Positions 27,008-37,819 of a DNA stretch of 64,000 nucleotides are shown here, in pieces (the stretch's first letter is position 1; every line of letters begins with the position of its first letter). The notes below the pieces were generated by a model. That model had not been told where the DNA came from, did no database searches, and saw nothing but the letters and a program-made list of their open reading frames with translations. The position numbers and the translations under genes were made by a program. The stretch comes from Telluria aromaticivorans (GTDB taxonomy: Bacteria; Pseudomonadota; Gammaproteobacteria; Burkholderiales; Burkholderiaceae_D), in NCBI RefSeq assembly GCF_013003915.1, contig NZ_JABAIV010000001.1, forward strand, positions 1 through 64,000, in the 5' to 3' direction.

Positions 27008-28651
27008 TCACCGCAGCGAAATCGCGATATCGCGCAGGCCCAGGCTGCTACCCACTACCGACATCGCCGGATTGGCGGCGCCCGCCGCCAGCGTCGCCGC
27101 GCCGGTGGCCAGGTCGACGCGATACAGCGACGAGGGTCCGGTCGCACTGGTACGCAGCGCGGCCAGTGCAATCCCGTTCGCGCCGCCCGCTATGTCGAAG
27201 CCCGCGTCCCCCACCACCGCCACGCCCAGCAGCCCCACATTGGCCAGCACCCCGTCGTTCGGCGGATTCTGCAGCGCCAGGCTGTCGCTGTCGGTATCGA
27301 TGTCGAACAACTGGGTGGCGGTCGCGCCGGGGATGCTATTGGTATAGGCAGCGGCCGTCACCATGGGCATCGCACCGGCGCGGTTGATGGCGCCGTCGGT
27401 GGTAGTCGCGCCGGTGTCGACGTTGATGCGCAGGCTTTGCCCGGTATTGCCGATCACGCGCAGGCGGTCGGCCACCGGGTTGAAGTCCACCGCAAACGCC
27501 GTACCTGCGATGCCGGCGTAGGGATTGGTCGCGTCCGCAGCGTCGGCAGCCAGGGTGGCCTTGACCGTGGCCACGCCGGTGGCGGCGTCGATCGTCACGA
27601 TGCGCGCGGCGGACGTGATCCCGTACAGCAGCCCGTCCTTCGGACGGAAATCGATACCGAGAAGGCTTTCGTTCGCGTTCAGTCCGGCCACCCCGATATC
27701 GAGGGTGAGGATATTCGGCGTGGCCGGACGGAAGGCCACCATGCGGCCGGTATCGGTCAGGCCCAGCACGACCGGGCCCAGGACAGGACGGGCGGCCAGG
27801 CCGCGGATATCTTCGGTCACGGCAAGCGCGCCGACTGCCGTCGCGGCATTCGCGGTGGCGGCCAGGTTGATCGAATACAAGGTCCGGGCGCCACCCACGT
27901 TCAGGATGGCAAAGCCCATGTTGGTGCGGCCATCGATGTCGAAGCCATTGACCGCGCCGCCGTCGACACCGAGGGCGACCGGGGTGGCCAGGGTCCCGTT
28001 GTTGGGAGGATTCTGGATGTAGAGGGTGTCGGTGGCGCTGTCGATGGCATACAGGGTGGTCGCAGCCGTGCCGGCGAACGAATTCGTATAGGCGGATGCG
28101 GTCACCGCGGTGTTGGCTGCGCCGCCATTGATGTTGCCGTCGGTGGTGGTGGCGCCGGTATCGACATTGATGCGCAGGCTCTGGCCTGTATTGCTCACGA
28201 TCCGCAGGCGGTCGGCGGCCGGGTTGAAGTCGACGCCGAAATCGGTGCCGGCCAGGGCGGTGAAGGGCGCCGTGGTATCGGTCGCATCGACGGCCAGGGT
28301 CGATTTCAGCGTGGCCGCGCCGGTCGCCGGGTCGATCGTATACAGGCGCCCGCTGCTGCCGACGCCGTACAGGAGGCCGTCGGCCGGACGGTAATCGATG
28401 CCGACCAGGTTCTCGCCCGACTGCAGGCCGGTCACGGCCATCGTGGTGCGGATGGTCGCGGGCGTGGCGCGGTCGAACGACACCAGCCGGTTGCTGGCCG
28501 TGAGGGCGACCACGTCACCCACGGAGACCGCCGGCGGCGGCGTCGTTGCAGGCGGGGTCGCGCTATCGTCATCGTCGCTGCTGCCGCAGCCGGCCAGGGC
28601 GGCTGTTATCGCGGACGCGATGATGAGTTTGCTAAAGAGCTGGTCGTTCAT
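27008..28651 (-). CDS. Lipoprotein with two tandem DUF4394 domains
   Basis: A 547-residue exported protein. The signal peptide ends in a lipobox LAGC at residues 19-22. Residues 45-300 and 301-547 are two copies of the same domain: both have GIDYRP/GIDFRP..DGLLYG, FAVDFNP or FGVDFNP, RLRIVSNTGQSLRINVDTG-type and GATTTDG motifs. The DNA copies are also similar, suggesting duplication within the gene. DUF4394 is predicted to form a beta-propeller. The ECF sigma/anti-sigma pair converges on it, and the pairing may be functional. Confidence 0.87.
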   Translation of the reverse strand: MNDQLFSKLIIASAITAALAGCGSSDDDDSATPPATTPPPAVSVGDVVALTASNRLVSFDRATPATIRTTMAVTGLQSGENLVGIDYRPADGLLYGVGSSGRLYTIDPATGAATLKSTLAVDATDTTAPFTALAGTDFGVDFNPAADRLRIVSNTGQSLRINVDTGATTTDGNINGGAANTAVTASAYTNSFAGTAATTLYAIDSATDTLYIQNPPNNGTLATPVALGVDGGAVNGFDIDGRTNMGFAILNVGGARTLYSINLAATANAATAVGALAVTEDIRGLAARPVLGPVVLGLTDTGRMVAFRPATPNILTLDIGVAGLNANESLLGIDFRPKDGLLYGITSAARIVTIDAATGVATVKATLAADAADATNPYAGIAGTAFAVDFNPVADRLRVIGNTGQSLRINVDTGATTTDGAINRAGAMPMVTAAAYTNSIPGATATQLFDIDTDSDSLALQNPPNDGVLANVGLLGVAVVGDAGFDIAGGANGIALAALRTSATGPSSLYRVDLATGAATLAAGAANPAMSVVGSSLGLRDIAISLR

Positions 28652-28784
28652 GGTCGAAATCCTTTCGTAGGGGTGGAAGTCACAGGGCTAACCAGCTCTA
28701 CGCCCCGGGAACGCATTTGGATGCACTTTTGCCAAATATATTCTTATATTAAGGCTGAGCTACTGAATGCGGCGCCCGAAACGA

Positions 28785-28811
28785 CAAAAGCCAGCCCCGG
28801 GAGGCTGGCTT
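28785..28811 (-). terminator. Terminator of the flagellin gene
   Basis: Perfect 8-bp stem AGCCAGCC/GGCTGGCT around CCGGGA-like loop with TTTTG on the minus strand, 39 bases past the flagellin stop. Confidence 0.85.
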
Positions 28812-28849
28812 GTTCACGTCCCGCCCGGCGAACCGGGCAGAGGCGGGGA

Positions 28850-29701
28850 TTACTGCAGGAGCGACATGACCATCGACGACATGCTGTTCGACTGCTTCAG
28901 CATGGCGGTGCCGGCTTGCAGCAGCATCTGGCTCGAGGTCATGTTGGCGCTTTCGGTAGCGAAGTCGACGTCCATGATCAGGCCGGCAGCGGCCTTGCTG
29001 TTGGTGCTGATGTTCGACAGGTTGTTGTACACGTGTTCCAGGCGGTTGGCGGCAGCGCCCAGGCCCGAACGGACCTTGTTGACCGAAGCCAGCGCGGTTT
29101 CCAGGGTGCCGATGGTGGCGTTGGCCGAGCCGGTCAGTTCGCCGCCGGTGGTGGCTGTCGAGTAGTTGGCGGTGGCGGCGCTGACGTCGGTAACGACTTG
29201 TGCCACGTCGGTCGTCAAGTCGACGGCCATGGTTTCGCTCGACGATGCGCCGATCTGGAAGGTCATCGACGAAGCGATGGTGCCGCCCACCAGCAGCTTG
29301 GTGCCGCCGAAGGTGGTGTTCTTGAGCACGTTACCCAGTTCGGTGCCCAGTGCGTCGTATTCCGACTGCATGGCATCCTTGTCGTCGGCGGTCGACGAAG
29401 CATCGGCTGCCTGGGTGGCCAGGTCTTTCATGCGGACCAGCATGTTGCTGACTTCGTCCAGCGCGCCTTCGGCGGTCTGCAGCATCGAGGTCGAGTTCTG
29501 GGTGTTGCGCATGGCAACGGTCATGCCCGAGGTCTGGGCTTTCAGGCGCGATGCGATCTGCAGGCCGGCAGCGTCGTCCATTGCCGAGTTGATGCGGTAG
29601 CCGGTCGACAGGCGGGTCATCGAGGTCGACAGCGAGCTCTGGGTGCGGCTGATCGAATTTTGTGCGGACAGTGCAGCGTTGTTGGTGTGAAGGCTCAGCA
29701 T
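28850..29701 (-). CDS. fliC: Flagellin
   Basis: A 283-residue flagellin. The N-terminal D0/D1 part starts MLSLHTNNAALSAQNSISRT and includes LSTGYRINSAMDDAAGLQIA; the C-terminal part ends in QMLLQAGTAMLKQSN and SSMVMSLLQ. The variable middle is short (about 60 residues), so the filament has almost no surface domain. AGGAG lies before the ATG at 29701. Secreted by the flagellar export system. No hook or cap genes follow, so this may be an extra flagellin locus. Confidence 0.95.
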   Translation of the reverse strand: MLSLHTNNAALSAQNSISRTQSSLSTSMTRLSTGYRINSAMDDAAGLQIASRLKAQTSGMTVAMRNTQNSTSMLQTAEGALDEVSNMLVRMKDLATQAADASSTADDKDAMQSEYDALGTELGNVLKNTTFGGTKLLVGGTIASSMTFQIGASSSETMAVDLTTDVAQVVTDVSAATANYSTATTGGELTGSANATIGTLETALASVNKVRSGLGAAANRLEHVYNNLSNISTNSKAAAGLIMDVDFATESANMTSSQMLLQAGTAMLKQSNSMSSMVMSLLQ

Positions 29702-29862
29702 GGTAGCTCCTGGTATCGTGAATTCGGTTTCGAGTGCGTCACTCGCTCTCACAAGTACAAGGCGACAGGTTTCCTTGCGGCATTAAGTTCCATGCAGAAA
29801 TAAATTGAAAATAGTTCGGCCTCCCGTATTTGAGGGCGAATCCCTTATCGATGTGCTCACTT

Positions 29863-30343
29863 TCAGCGGTCTTTATATCCAGACTGGACGATGTTGATGG
29901 TGTCCTTCAGGCGCAGGATCTCTCCGCGCACCCCGACCGTGATCTTGCGCGACAGCTTGCCCTGGGCGACGGCGGTGGTCACTTCGGCAATGTTGCGCAC
30001 CCGTCGGTCAGGTTGCCCGCCATCGGGTTGACGTTGTCGGTCAGGTCTTTCCAGACCCCGGCCACGCCTGCCACCTCGGCCTGGCCACCGAGCGTGTTTT
30101 CGGTCCCGACTTCGCGCGCTACCTGTCGACGATGTCGTTGACGGCATCGGCCACCTTGCCGTCCAGCCCCGGCCAGTGGCGCGGCAGGCGCGCGTCGAAC
30201 CGGCCGGCGCGCACCGCCAGCAGGGTTTCGAGCAGCAAGGCCTTGTCGCCGGATGCTTCGCAGGGCAGGGCGTCCTGCGCGCGCCGCGGCCCGATGCGGC
30301 GCACATCGGCGCGGCGCTCGGGAAAAGCCTGCTCTTGCGTCAT
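29863..30343 (-). pseudogene. Relic of a multi-HAMP hybrid histidine kinase
   Basis: The reading starts at 30343 ([11 protein letters not shown]...[13 protein letters not shown]) and stops at 30119. A second frame then gives [20 protein letters not shown] and WKDLTDNVN, and a third gives [20 protein letters not shown] and [13 protein letters not shown]. These are consecutive pieces of the tandem HAMP region of large hybrid kinases, with an internal deletion after NDIV, two frameshifts and loss of everything downstream. The start overlaps the stop of the GGDEF-EAL gene (ATGA), so it was once translated in the same operon. Confidence 0.8.
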
Positions 30344-32583
30344 GACGGCCTCCTCGGCGGCGCACCCGGGACGGTATAGGGACCGCGTCCCAGCAAGGCG
30401 AGCGCGTCGACATTCGACACTGCATCGCTAAAGTAAAAGCCCTGCAGCTCTTCGCAGCCGTGGGCAACGAGGAAGGCCGACTGCTCGGCCGTCTCGACCC
30501 CCTCCGCGATCACGGTCATGTTCAGCACATGGGCCAGGCCGATGATGGCGCGCACGATCGCCGCGCCGTTCGGATCGGTCACCATGTCGCGCACGAACGA
30601 AGCGTCGATCTTCAGCTTGTCGATCGGGAAGCGCTTGAGGTAGGCCAGCGACGAATAGCCGGTGCCGAAATCGTCGATCGCGATCGTCATGCCAAGCGAA
30701 TGGATTTCGTGCAGGGTGGCGATCGCCTGGGAGGGGTTGCTCATCACGCCCGATTCGGTCAGCTCGACTTCGAGCAGGGAAGGGGGCACGCCCACCTCTT
30801 CGACGGCATCGGCCAGGCTGCGCGCCACGTTTTCGCGCTGGAACTGCAGCGCCGAGACATTGACTGCGATCGGGATATTGTCGATGCCCAGTTCGCGCCA
30901 GCGGTGCAGCTGGGCGGATACCTGGCGGATCGCCCATGCGCCGATCGGCTCGATGCGCCCGGTCTGTTCGGCCACCGGGATGAACTGGCTCGGCGGGATC
31001 CAGCTGCCGTCGGCCTGCGGCCAGCGGATCAGCGACTCGAAGCCGCAGATGCTGCCGCTGGCGGTGCAGATCTTGGGCTGGTAATACATCAGGAATTCGT
31101 CGGCGCGGATGGCGCGCTGCAAGGCGGTGCCAAGCGCCAGCCGCCGGCTGGCGGCTTCCTGCATTTCGGCGGCGAAGAAGGCATAGCGCCCGCCGCCGTC
31201 GTGCTTGGCGTGGTACATCGCCACATCGGCATTGCGCAGCAGCGTGTCGGGGTCGGCGCCGTCGGAAGGAAAGATGGCCAGGCCGATGCTCGGCGTGACA
31301 TGCAGCTCGCTGCCCTCGATCTGGCAGCTTGCAGAGACGGCGGCGATGATCTTGTTCGCCACCACGGCGGCGTCGGCCAGCTCGCGCAGGTCGACCAGCA
31401 GCACCACGAACTCGTCGCCGCCGACCCGGGCCACGGTGTCGGCTTCGCGCACGCATGACGAGACGCGCTCGGCGACGTCCTGCAGCAGGCGGTCGCCCGC
31501 GGCATGGCCGAGCGTGTCGTTGACCTCCTTGAAGTGGTCGAGGTCCATGAACAGCACCGCCAGCGGCGTGTCGGGACGCTCCCGGTGCGCGGTGGCCTGG
31601 GTCAGGCGATCCATCAGCAGCAGGCGGTTGGGCAGGCCCGTCAGGCTGTCGTGGAAGGATTGCTGCACGACATGGGCCTCCATTTGCTTGCGCTCGGTGA
31701 CGTCGCGCGAGACGATCACCAGCTGGCCGACCTCGCCCGAGGCGGTCCGTACGGCGTTGGCGTCCGTCTCCAGGTAGCGCTCGGTCGGTCCCGTGATCCG
31801 GTATTGCAGGCGCACATGGGCATCGTCGCTCGGCGCGTGGGTGAGCGCCTCGGCCACGCGGCGGCGGTCGTCGGGATGAACGATGTCGAAATAGCTGGCG
31901 CCCGGCATGATGTCGGCGCCGAAGGCACGCTGGTAGCTGGGACTGGCATACAGCCAGGCTCCTCTGCCCGACAGCAGTGCGACATAGTCGCCGGCATGCT
32001 CGAGCACCAGGCGCGCCGCGTCCGGATGGTCCAGGCCGGGAATGCAGGGCGTCGGGCTGGCGGCGCCGGTACTGAACGCGTCTTCCAGGCTGGTGTCCCG
32101 GCCCGACGGCCACAGCTCGCCCCCGGACTCCTGCACGGGCCCGCGCGGGCGCAGGCCCTGCCGGCTGCGGGCCTTGTGGGTGAACGATAGCACCTTGGCG
32201 CGGATCACCTCGGGCGCGACCGGCATGAACAGGTAGTCGGCGGCGCCGACGGCACAACCCTCGGAACGGTCCAGGTCGGTCGCTCGGTGCGAGGTAAGGA
32301 AGATGATTGGCGTTTCGCACGAGCGCGGCCGGGAGCGGACCAGGCGCGCGGTTTCGAAACCGTCCAGCCCGGTCATCTTCACATCCATGAGGATCAGGCT
32401 GAAATCCTGTCGCAGCAGGCGCAGCAGGGCTTGTTCGCCGGAGGCGGCGGTGACGATCTCGACGCCGAGGTCGGCCAGCACGGTACGCAGCGCGAACAGG
32501 GCGCCCGGATCGTCATTGACGAGCAGGATGGGTATGTCGTCGGCCGCTGTGGCTGGGCCGGGATTGTCGGGGGGGTCGCTCAT
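30340..32583 (-). CDS. Response regulator with PAS, GGDEF and EAL domains
   Basis: A 747-residue cytoplasmic c-di-GMP protein. REC at residues 17-135 (phosphorylated Asp in LILMDVKM), PAS at about 200-315, GGDEF at about 325-490 with an intact RVGGDEF, EAL at about 505-745. The EAL signature reads ESL in GFESLIRW but the glutamate and the [10 protein letters not shown] loop remain, so phosphodiesterase activity is possible. It may receive a phosphate from the hybrid kinase whose broken gene overlaps its 3' end. GGGAG precedes the start at 32583. Confidence 0.92.
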   Translation of the reverse strand: MSDPPDNPGPATAADDIPILLVNDDPGALFALRTVLADLGVEIVTAASGEQALLRLLRQDFSLILMDVKMTGLDGFETARLVRSRPRSCETPIIFLTSHRATDLDRSEGCAVGAADYLFMPVAPEVIRAKVLSFTHKARSRQGLRPRGPVQESGGELWPSGRDTSLEDAFSTGAASPTPCIPGLDHPDAARLVLEHAGDYVALLSGRGAWLYASPSYQRAFGADIMPGASYFDIVHPDDRRRVAEALTHAPSDDAHVRLQYRITGPTERYLETDANAVRTASGEVGQLVIVSRDVTERKQMEAHVVQQSFHDSLTGLPNRLLLMDRLTQATAHRERPDTPLAVLFMDLDHFKEVNDTLGHAAGDRLLQDVAERVSSCVREADTVARVGGDEFVVLLVDLRELADAAVVANKIIAAVSASCQIEGSELHVTPSIGLAIFPSDGADPDTLLRNADVAMYHAKHDGGGRYAFFAAEMQEAASRRLALGTALQRAIRADEFLMYYQPKICTASGSICGFESLIRWPQADGSWIPPSQFIPVAEQTGRIEPIGAWAIRQVSAQLHRWRELGIDNIPIAVNVSALQFQRENVARSLADAVEEVGVPPSLLEVELTESGVMSNPSQAIATLHEIHSLGMTIAIDDFGTGYSSLAYLKRFPIDKLKIDASFVRDMVTDPNGAAIVRAIIGLAHVLNMTVIAEGVETAEQSAFLVAHGCEELQGFYFSDAVSNVDALALLGRGPYTVPGAPPRRPS

Positions 32584-32931
32584 GTCGCAGCGCTCCCGGT
32601 GATGCCGGCCAGAGGAGGCGGGGGCCGACCCGCTGGCAGCCGCATGCTTCGGTACACGCACGAGGCCGCACGGAAAACGGGGCAAACCACGCCACTGTCC
32701 GGCCGCAAGGCCGGAGCGCGACGATGGTTGACTTGGGCGGTATGCATCGGGCACCTGTGCGGCATCGGCTTGAGCGTGCGCACATGCCGCCACGCTCGCT
32801 TGTCCTGCGCCCGGCTTGCCGGTGGGCGGGATCGAGATACCTGCCCTGGAATTCTATACCTGATTCCTCGGTTTGGCACTCGCCGCGCATCGGATTCCCG
32901 GTGTGCTGCTGCAGGAGAATATGGCAGCCGC
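32584..32931. other. 348 bases without a supported gene
   Basis: Upstream of the REC-PAS-GGDEF-EAL gene and downstream of the acyltransferase. Open frames cross it on both strands but read as arginine- and proline-rich shadows. No hairpin, repeat or clear promoter was seen. Confidence 0.6.
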
Positions 32932-34071
32932 TCAGCCACTCACCTGGCGCTTTGCCGTTATTACATTCGTCGCTACTGCGGCCACGCGGGTAACGAAGGC
33001 AGCCGTGACAATGCAGGCGCCGACCAGGCAGGCAAAACGGGCATAGGTGGCCAGTGTCGGCTGTTGCATCAGTGCCTGGCCGAGCAGCTCCGTTCCCATT
33101 GCGACAAGCAGCATAATCACTGGGAAATGGAAGAAAAACGTAAAGGAAGCTGTCTGTGCGGACCAGCTGTCCGCACTCTCGTTTGCTATAAACGCCCGGT
33201 TCGCCAGCCCGTCCTGTGCTTTCCTTGGATACAGCGCCCACGCGATGGCGGCAAAGCCAAGCCCGACCAGCGCGAAACCGCACTGGATGATGAGGTCGCC
33301 AAATGGCTGGGGCAGCAGGCTCGACTTGCTGCCCATCAGCCTCGACAGTACCAGGCTACCGGCAAAGAAGGGCACCGCTACCAGCAGGTGCGGCCTGTAG
33401 CCAAGTGATTCGCTGAGGAAGACGACGCCGACGCCAGCCAGCCAGATCGCGGCCCAGACCAGGAACGGGTAGGGCATCACGAACACCACCGCCACCAGCA
33501 GCGCGAGCTGCAGATAGCGCCCACCTGGCTTGCTCAGGCCGGCACGGATGAACACCCCCAGCAGGATGAGCGACCAGAACAGGTAGGAGGGCAGGTAGAG
33601 CATGCTGTTGCTGCCGAAGCTGGGGACGATGAACGGTTGCAGCATGAAGGCGTTCCCGAGCAGCGCGGAAAAGCTCAGCGTCAGCGCGCTCAGTTCCGGG
33701 AAGTCAGTGTACACGCCGCTACCCAGAAAAAAATGCGCGCCCGTGAGATCCAGGGTGGCGCCGACGATCAGGCCAGGCAGGAGAAGCTTGTAGAGCGAGC
33801 CCGCGTGCCGGCCAACGGCTGCGCGTTCGGTCAGGGCCCCGGAGCGATGACGGTGCATCAGGAGTCCGGCGAGGATGCCGTCGAGGATGAAGAAAACGGC
33901 ATACGACTCGTGCCCAAGTCCTGTGACGAAATAGAACCCCTTTGTGTAAATGGTTTTCGAGTGCACGGCGTCGTAATGCACGAACACCAGGAAGCGGAGG
34001 TGGTACATGGTCGCCACGATTGCTGCGGCCCAGCGCGAAATCAGCAGGAAGCTTACAAATCGATCGCTCAC
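32932..34071 (-). CDS. Acyltransferase family 3 membrane protein
   Basis: A 379-residue protein with about ten membrane helices. Near the start it has ISRWAAAIVATMYHLRF, with the histidine expected for acyltransferase-3 (OafA/YrhL) proteins, and GHESYAVFFILDGILAG, which matches their second conserved region. Such proteins move acetyl or succinyl groups onto surface sugars. No soluble SGNH domain is attached and no polysaccharide genes flank it. The GC content of its upstream region is lower than that of neighbouring genes. Confidence 0.75.
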   Translation of the reverse strand: MSDRFVSFLLISRWAAAIVATMYHLRFLVFVHYDAVHSKTIYTKGFYFVTGLGHESYAVFFILDGILAGLLMHRHRSGALTERAAVGRHAGSLYKLLLPGLIVGATLDLTGAHFFLGSGVYTDFPELSALTLSFSALLGNAFMLQPFIVPSFGSNSMLYLPSYLFWSLILLGVFIRAGLSKPGGRYLQLALLVAVVFVMPYPFLVWAAIWLAGVGVVFLSESLGYRPHLLVAVPFFAGSLVLSRLMGSKSSLLPQPFGDLIIQCGFALVGLGFAAIAWALYPRKAQDGLANRAFIANESADSWSAQTASFTFFFHFPVIMLLVAMGTELLGQALMQQPTLATYARFACLVGACIVTAAFVTRVAAVATNVITAKRQVSG

Positions 34072-34642
34072 GTGGGCCTCGTCGGTGAACTGGAAGCAAA
34101 TGCATTTGCTGGCAAATGAATATTTCTCATCAGCATGACCGTTGAACTACCTCAAGCATTTGAGTCGCAAATTTTGATGAGCTGCACGAGGCGGGATAGC
34201 GATCTATTCTAAAGAGCGATAAGCCAGCGGGATTGAGTTCGCGCAGGCCATGGGGGCGAACGACTGGGCGCAGGCGCCGCTCTATCCCGGAGGTTGTCGG
34301 GCAAATCATTCGAATCGCCCTCAAAGCGCTGGGTTCGGTGATCGGGATCGTCCCGGTCGGGAACACCGGCGGCACGAATATCGTCATGTTCAAGCGCTTG
34401 CCGGTCGATCCGGCAATCCGCAAGTTAATGGAATAAGTGTCGCTCCAGTCCAGCGGCTGGATGCTGGAAGATTGAGATTCAAGGAAGCGAAAGTGTTACT
34501 GCCAAACGCCGTAAGCGCGAGAACCTAAAGTTCAACATGGCGAGTTCTCGCTGTTTATGATTTAACTGCATTGTGATGGGGCATCAGGTCGGCAACGCTC
34601 CACCATTCTCATTTCCACCAGTAGTACTCCATGAATCCTGGG
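34072..34642. other. Gap with one short unrecognised open frame
   Basis: 571 bases of lower GC between the acyltransferase and the cus operon. A plus-strand frame at 34233-34436 ends in VVGQIIRIALKALGSVIG, IVPVGNTGGTNIVMFKRLPV and DPAIRKLME; this tail looks coding, as if it were the C-terminus of a lost larger gene, but I do not recognise it. Nothing else was seen. Confidence 0.4.
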
Positions 34643-37600
34643 CTATTGTTGTGTAGCGACAGGCGTTACTGGTTGGTGTACTTTCGGCTCAGTGCGACGG
34701 GTCTCCCGGCGGCGCATCAGCAGATAGACTGCTGGGACAACAAACATCGACAGCAGTGGCGCGGTGATCATTCCGCCAACCATTGGGGCGGCGATTCGCT
34801 GCATGATTTCCGACCCGGTGCCGCTGGCGATGATGATCGGTATGAGCCCTGCGATAATCACGGCAACGGTCATTGCTTTTGGCCTTACTCGCAGTACCGC
34901 GCCTTCGCGGATTGCATCGAAGAGGTCTGCTTCCGACGACTTGCCGGCAGCGAGGCGGTCTTCCCAAGCATGTTTCAGGTAAAGGAGCATGATCACCCCG
35001 AACTCTGCAGCAACCCCAGCGAGGGCGATGAACCCGACAGCGCTTGCAACGGACAGATGGTGTCCGAGCGCCCACAACAGCCATATGCCCCCAGCCAGTG
35101 CGAACGGCAGCGTGGCCATGATTAGCGCCGCCTCATCAAAACGTTTGAAGGTCAGGTAGAGAAGAACAAAAATGATCAGCAAGGTTGCTGGCACGACTAC
35201 TTTAAGCTTCGCACTAGCACGCTCCATGTACTCGAACTGACCGGACCAGGACACCGAATATCCCGCCGGCAGCTTGATCTTCGCGTTCACCGCACGCTGC
35301 ATGTCTCGTACGACCGAATTCATGTCCCGGCCACGGATGTCGACATAAATCCATCCCGACAAGCGCGCGTTCTCGCTTCGAAGCATCGGCGGACCATCGT
35401 TGATACGAATGGCTGCTACGTCCCCCAAACGGATTTGCGCGCCCTGTGCGGTAAGCACTGGAAGCTGACGCAGCTTTTCCACGGAGTCCCGATACTCACG
35501 TGGGTAACGCAGGTTGATAGGGAATCGCTGCAGTCCTTCGATGGTTTCGCCAATGTTGTCACCCCCGACTGCTGCAGACACGACACTCTGGACGTCGCTG
35601 ATGTTCAGTCCGTAACGTGCGGCAGCATCCCGGTCGATGTCGACATCAATGTAGCGCCCACCACTGAGCCGTTCAGCAAGCGCGGATGACACGCCCGGCA
35701 CTCCCTTTACGATCATCTCGATCTCTCCTGCCAGGCGATCGATGATCTTGAGGTCAGTTCCTGCCACCTTGACGCCAACGGGACTTTTAATGCCTGTAGC
35801 AAGCATGTCGATGCGATTGCGGATAGGCGGAACCCAGATGTTGGACAGACCAGGGACCTTGACGATGCGATCGAGTTCTTCAACGAGCTTGTCGGTGGTC
35901 ATGCCGGGCCGCCACTGATCGCGCGGTTTGAACTGGATTGTGGTCTCGAACATCTCAAGCGGAGCTGGATCGGTCGCAGTTTCCGCCCGTCCCGCTTTAC
36001 CGAACACGCTTTGGACTTCCGGCACCGTCTTGATAAGGCGATCCGTTTGCTGCAACAACTGGCTGACCTTGCCCGCGGATAGGCCAGGCAGTGCAGACGG
36101 CATATAGAGCAAGTCCCCTTCGTCAAGCGGTGGCATGAATTCGCCGCCAAGACGGGTCATGGGCACGACCGTGATGGCGACCACGACGCCGGCTGCGACC
36201 AATGTTGCTTTCGGATGCTTCAAGACCGCTTCGAGTAGCGGGCGGTAGACAGCGATGAGCGCTCTGTTAAGCGGGTTTTCCTGCTCATCCGGGATGCGCC
36301 CACGGATCAGGTAGCCCATAAGGACAGGGATCAGCGTCACGGCAAGTCCCGCGGCGGCAGCCATGGCATAGGTCTTCGTGAAGGCGAGCGGCGAGAACAG
36401 CCTGCCTTCCTGGGCTTCCAGGGTGAACACCGGGATAAAGGACAAGACGATGATCAAGAGGGAGAAGAACAGGGCTGGCCCGACTTCCGCAGACGCGTCG
36501 CCGATGACCTTCCACCGTTCTTCGCCTCGCAAGGTTTCTCCTGGGTGCTTGTGCTTCCAGGCTTCCAGGTGCTTGTGAGCATTCTCGATCATCACCACTG
36601 CGGCGTCGACCATCGCGCCCACGGCAATCGCAATACCGCCGAGCGACATGATGTTCGCGTTGACACCTTGATAGTGCATCACGATGAACGAAATGAGGAT
36701 GCCGATGGGTAGCGTAACAATTGCTACCAGTGCCGAACGAATATGGAAAAGGAAGATCGCGCAAACAACAGCCACGACGACGAACTCTTCAATGAGCTTT
36801 TCCTGCAGGTTTGCTACCGCTCGCGTGATCAGACTGGACCGGTCATACGTCGGCACGATCTCGACGCCGGCCGGCAAACTCGCCTTCAATGCTTGAAGCT
36901 TTGCCTTCACAGCCTCGATCGTCTCCAGGGCGTTTTTCCCTGAGCGCATCACGATGACACCGCCAGCGACTTCGCCTTCACCGTTGAGCTCGGCGATACC
37001 TCGCCGCATCTCGGGTCCAACCTGGATCCTCGCAACGTCTCCCAGGCGAACCGGCACGCCGCCAGCCGCTGTCATGAGCGGAATTTTTCGGAAGTCATCG
37101 AGCGACTGCAGATATCCTGTTGCCCTGACCATATACTCGGCCTCGCCGAGCTCGAGGACGGACCCTCCGGCCTCCTGGTTCGCGTTCTGGACAGCTTCAA
37201 TGGCCATCGCGTGAGGAATGTTATAGGCCCGCATTTTTTCCGGGTCGAGCACGATCTGGTATTGCCGGACCATGCCACCCAGGCTCGCCACTTCGGAGAC
37301 GTTCGCGACAGTCTTTAGCTCATACTTGAGGAACCAGTCCTGCAAGGCACGAAGCTGTGAAAGGTCCATCTTGCCACTGCGGTCAACCAGCGCGTACTCA
37401 TAGACCCAGCCCACGCCGCTTGCATCCGGCCCGAGGGAAGGCTTTGCCTGGGTCGGAAGGCGAGACTGCACCTGGTTGAGGTACTCAAGGACACGGGAGC
37501 GGGCCCAATAGGGGTCGGTGCCATCCTCAAAGAGAATGTAGACGAAGGAGTCGCCAAAGAATGAGTAGCCACGTACGGTCTTCGCCCCCGGCACGGACAG

Positions 37601-37819
37601 CATTGTGGTCGTCAGCGGATACGTCACTTGATTCTCGACAATCTGCGGCGCCTGTCCGGGGTAGCTCGTCCGGATAATCACCTGGACGTCTGATAAATCC
37701 GGTAGGGCGTCGAGTGGCGTTTGTTGAACTGCGTAGATCCCCCAGCCTGTGATCGCCAAAGTGGCGAGCAAAACAAGGAACCGATTAACAATAGACCAGC
37801 GAATCAGCGCGGCGATCAT
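34643..37819 (-). CDS. cusA: Cu(I)/Ag(I) efflux RND pump CusA
   Basis: A 1058-residue inner-membrane RND transporter. It opens [20 protein letters not shown], and the proton-relay region [20 protein letters not shown] is intact. Methionines matching the copper-binding set of E. coli CusA (M573, M623, M672) are seen in [18 protein letters not shown] and [10 protein letters not shown], which favours Cu/Ag over Co/Zn/Cd. The start overlaps the cusB stop (ATGA). It works with cusB and cusC as a periplasm-to-outside pump. The C-terminus is a short basic tail. Confidence 0.94.
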   Translation of the reverse strand: MIAALIRWSIVNRFLVLLATLAITGWGIYAVQQTPLDALPDLSDVQVIIRTSYPGQAPQIVENQVTYPLTTTMLSVPGAKTVRGYSFFGDSFVYILFEDGTDPYWARSRVLEYLNQVQSRLPTQAKPSLGPDASGVGWVYEYALVDRSGKMDLSQLRALQDWFLKYELKTVANVSEVASLGGMVRQYQIVLDPEKMRAYNIPHAMAIEAVQNANQEAGGSVLELGEAEYMVRATGYLQSLDDFRKIPLMTAAGGVPVRLGDVARIQVGPEMRRGIAELNGEGEVAGGVIVMRSGKNALETIEAVKAKLQALKASLPAGVEIVPTYDRSSLITRAVANLQEKLIEEFVVVAVVCAIFLFHIRSALVAIVTLPIGILISFIVMHYQGVNANIMSLGGIAIAVGAMVDAAVVMIENAHKHLEAWKHKHPGETLRGEERWKVIGDASAEVGPALFFSLLIIVLSFIPVFTLEAQEGRLFSPLAFTKTYAMAAAAGLAVTLIPVLMGYLIRGRIPDEQENPLNRALIAVYRPLLEAVLKHPKATLVAAGVVVAITVVPMTRLGGEFMPPLDEGDLLYMPSALPGLSAGKVSQLLQQTDRLIKTVPEVQSVFGKAGRAETATDPAPLEMFETTIQFKPRDQWRPGMTTDKLVEELDRIVKVPGLSNIWVPPIRNRIDMLATGIKSPVGVKVAGTDLKIIDRLAGEIEMIVKGVPGVSSALAERLSGGRYIDVDIDRDAAARYGLNISDVQSVVSAAVGGDNIGETIEGLQRFPINLRYPREYRDSVEKLRQLPVLTAQGAQIRLGDVAAIRINDGPPMLRSENARLSGWIYVDIRGRDMNSVVRDMQRAVNAKIKLPAGYSVSWSGQFEYMERASAKLKVVVPATLLIIFVLLYLTFKRFDEAALIMATLPFALAGGIWLLWALGHHLSVASAVGFIALAGVAAEFGVIMLLYLKHAWEDRLAAGKSSEADLFDAIREGAVLRVRPKAMTVAVIIAGLIPIIIASGTGSEIMQRIAAPMVGGMITAPLLSMFVVPAVYLLMRRRETRRTEPKVHQPVTPVATQQ

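Noticed and set aside
26876-29803. 975-codon plus-strand open frame across DUF4394 and flagellin
   Set aside because: Antisense of two well-supported genes and a REP pair; low-complexity product.
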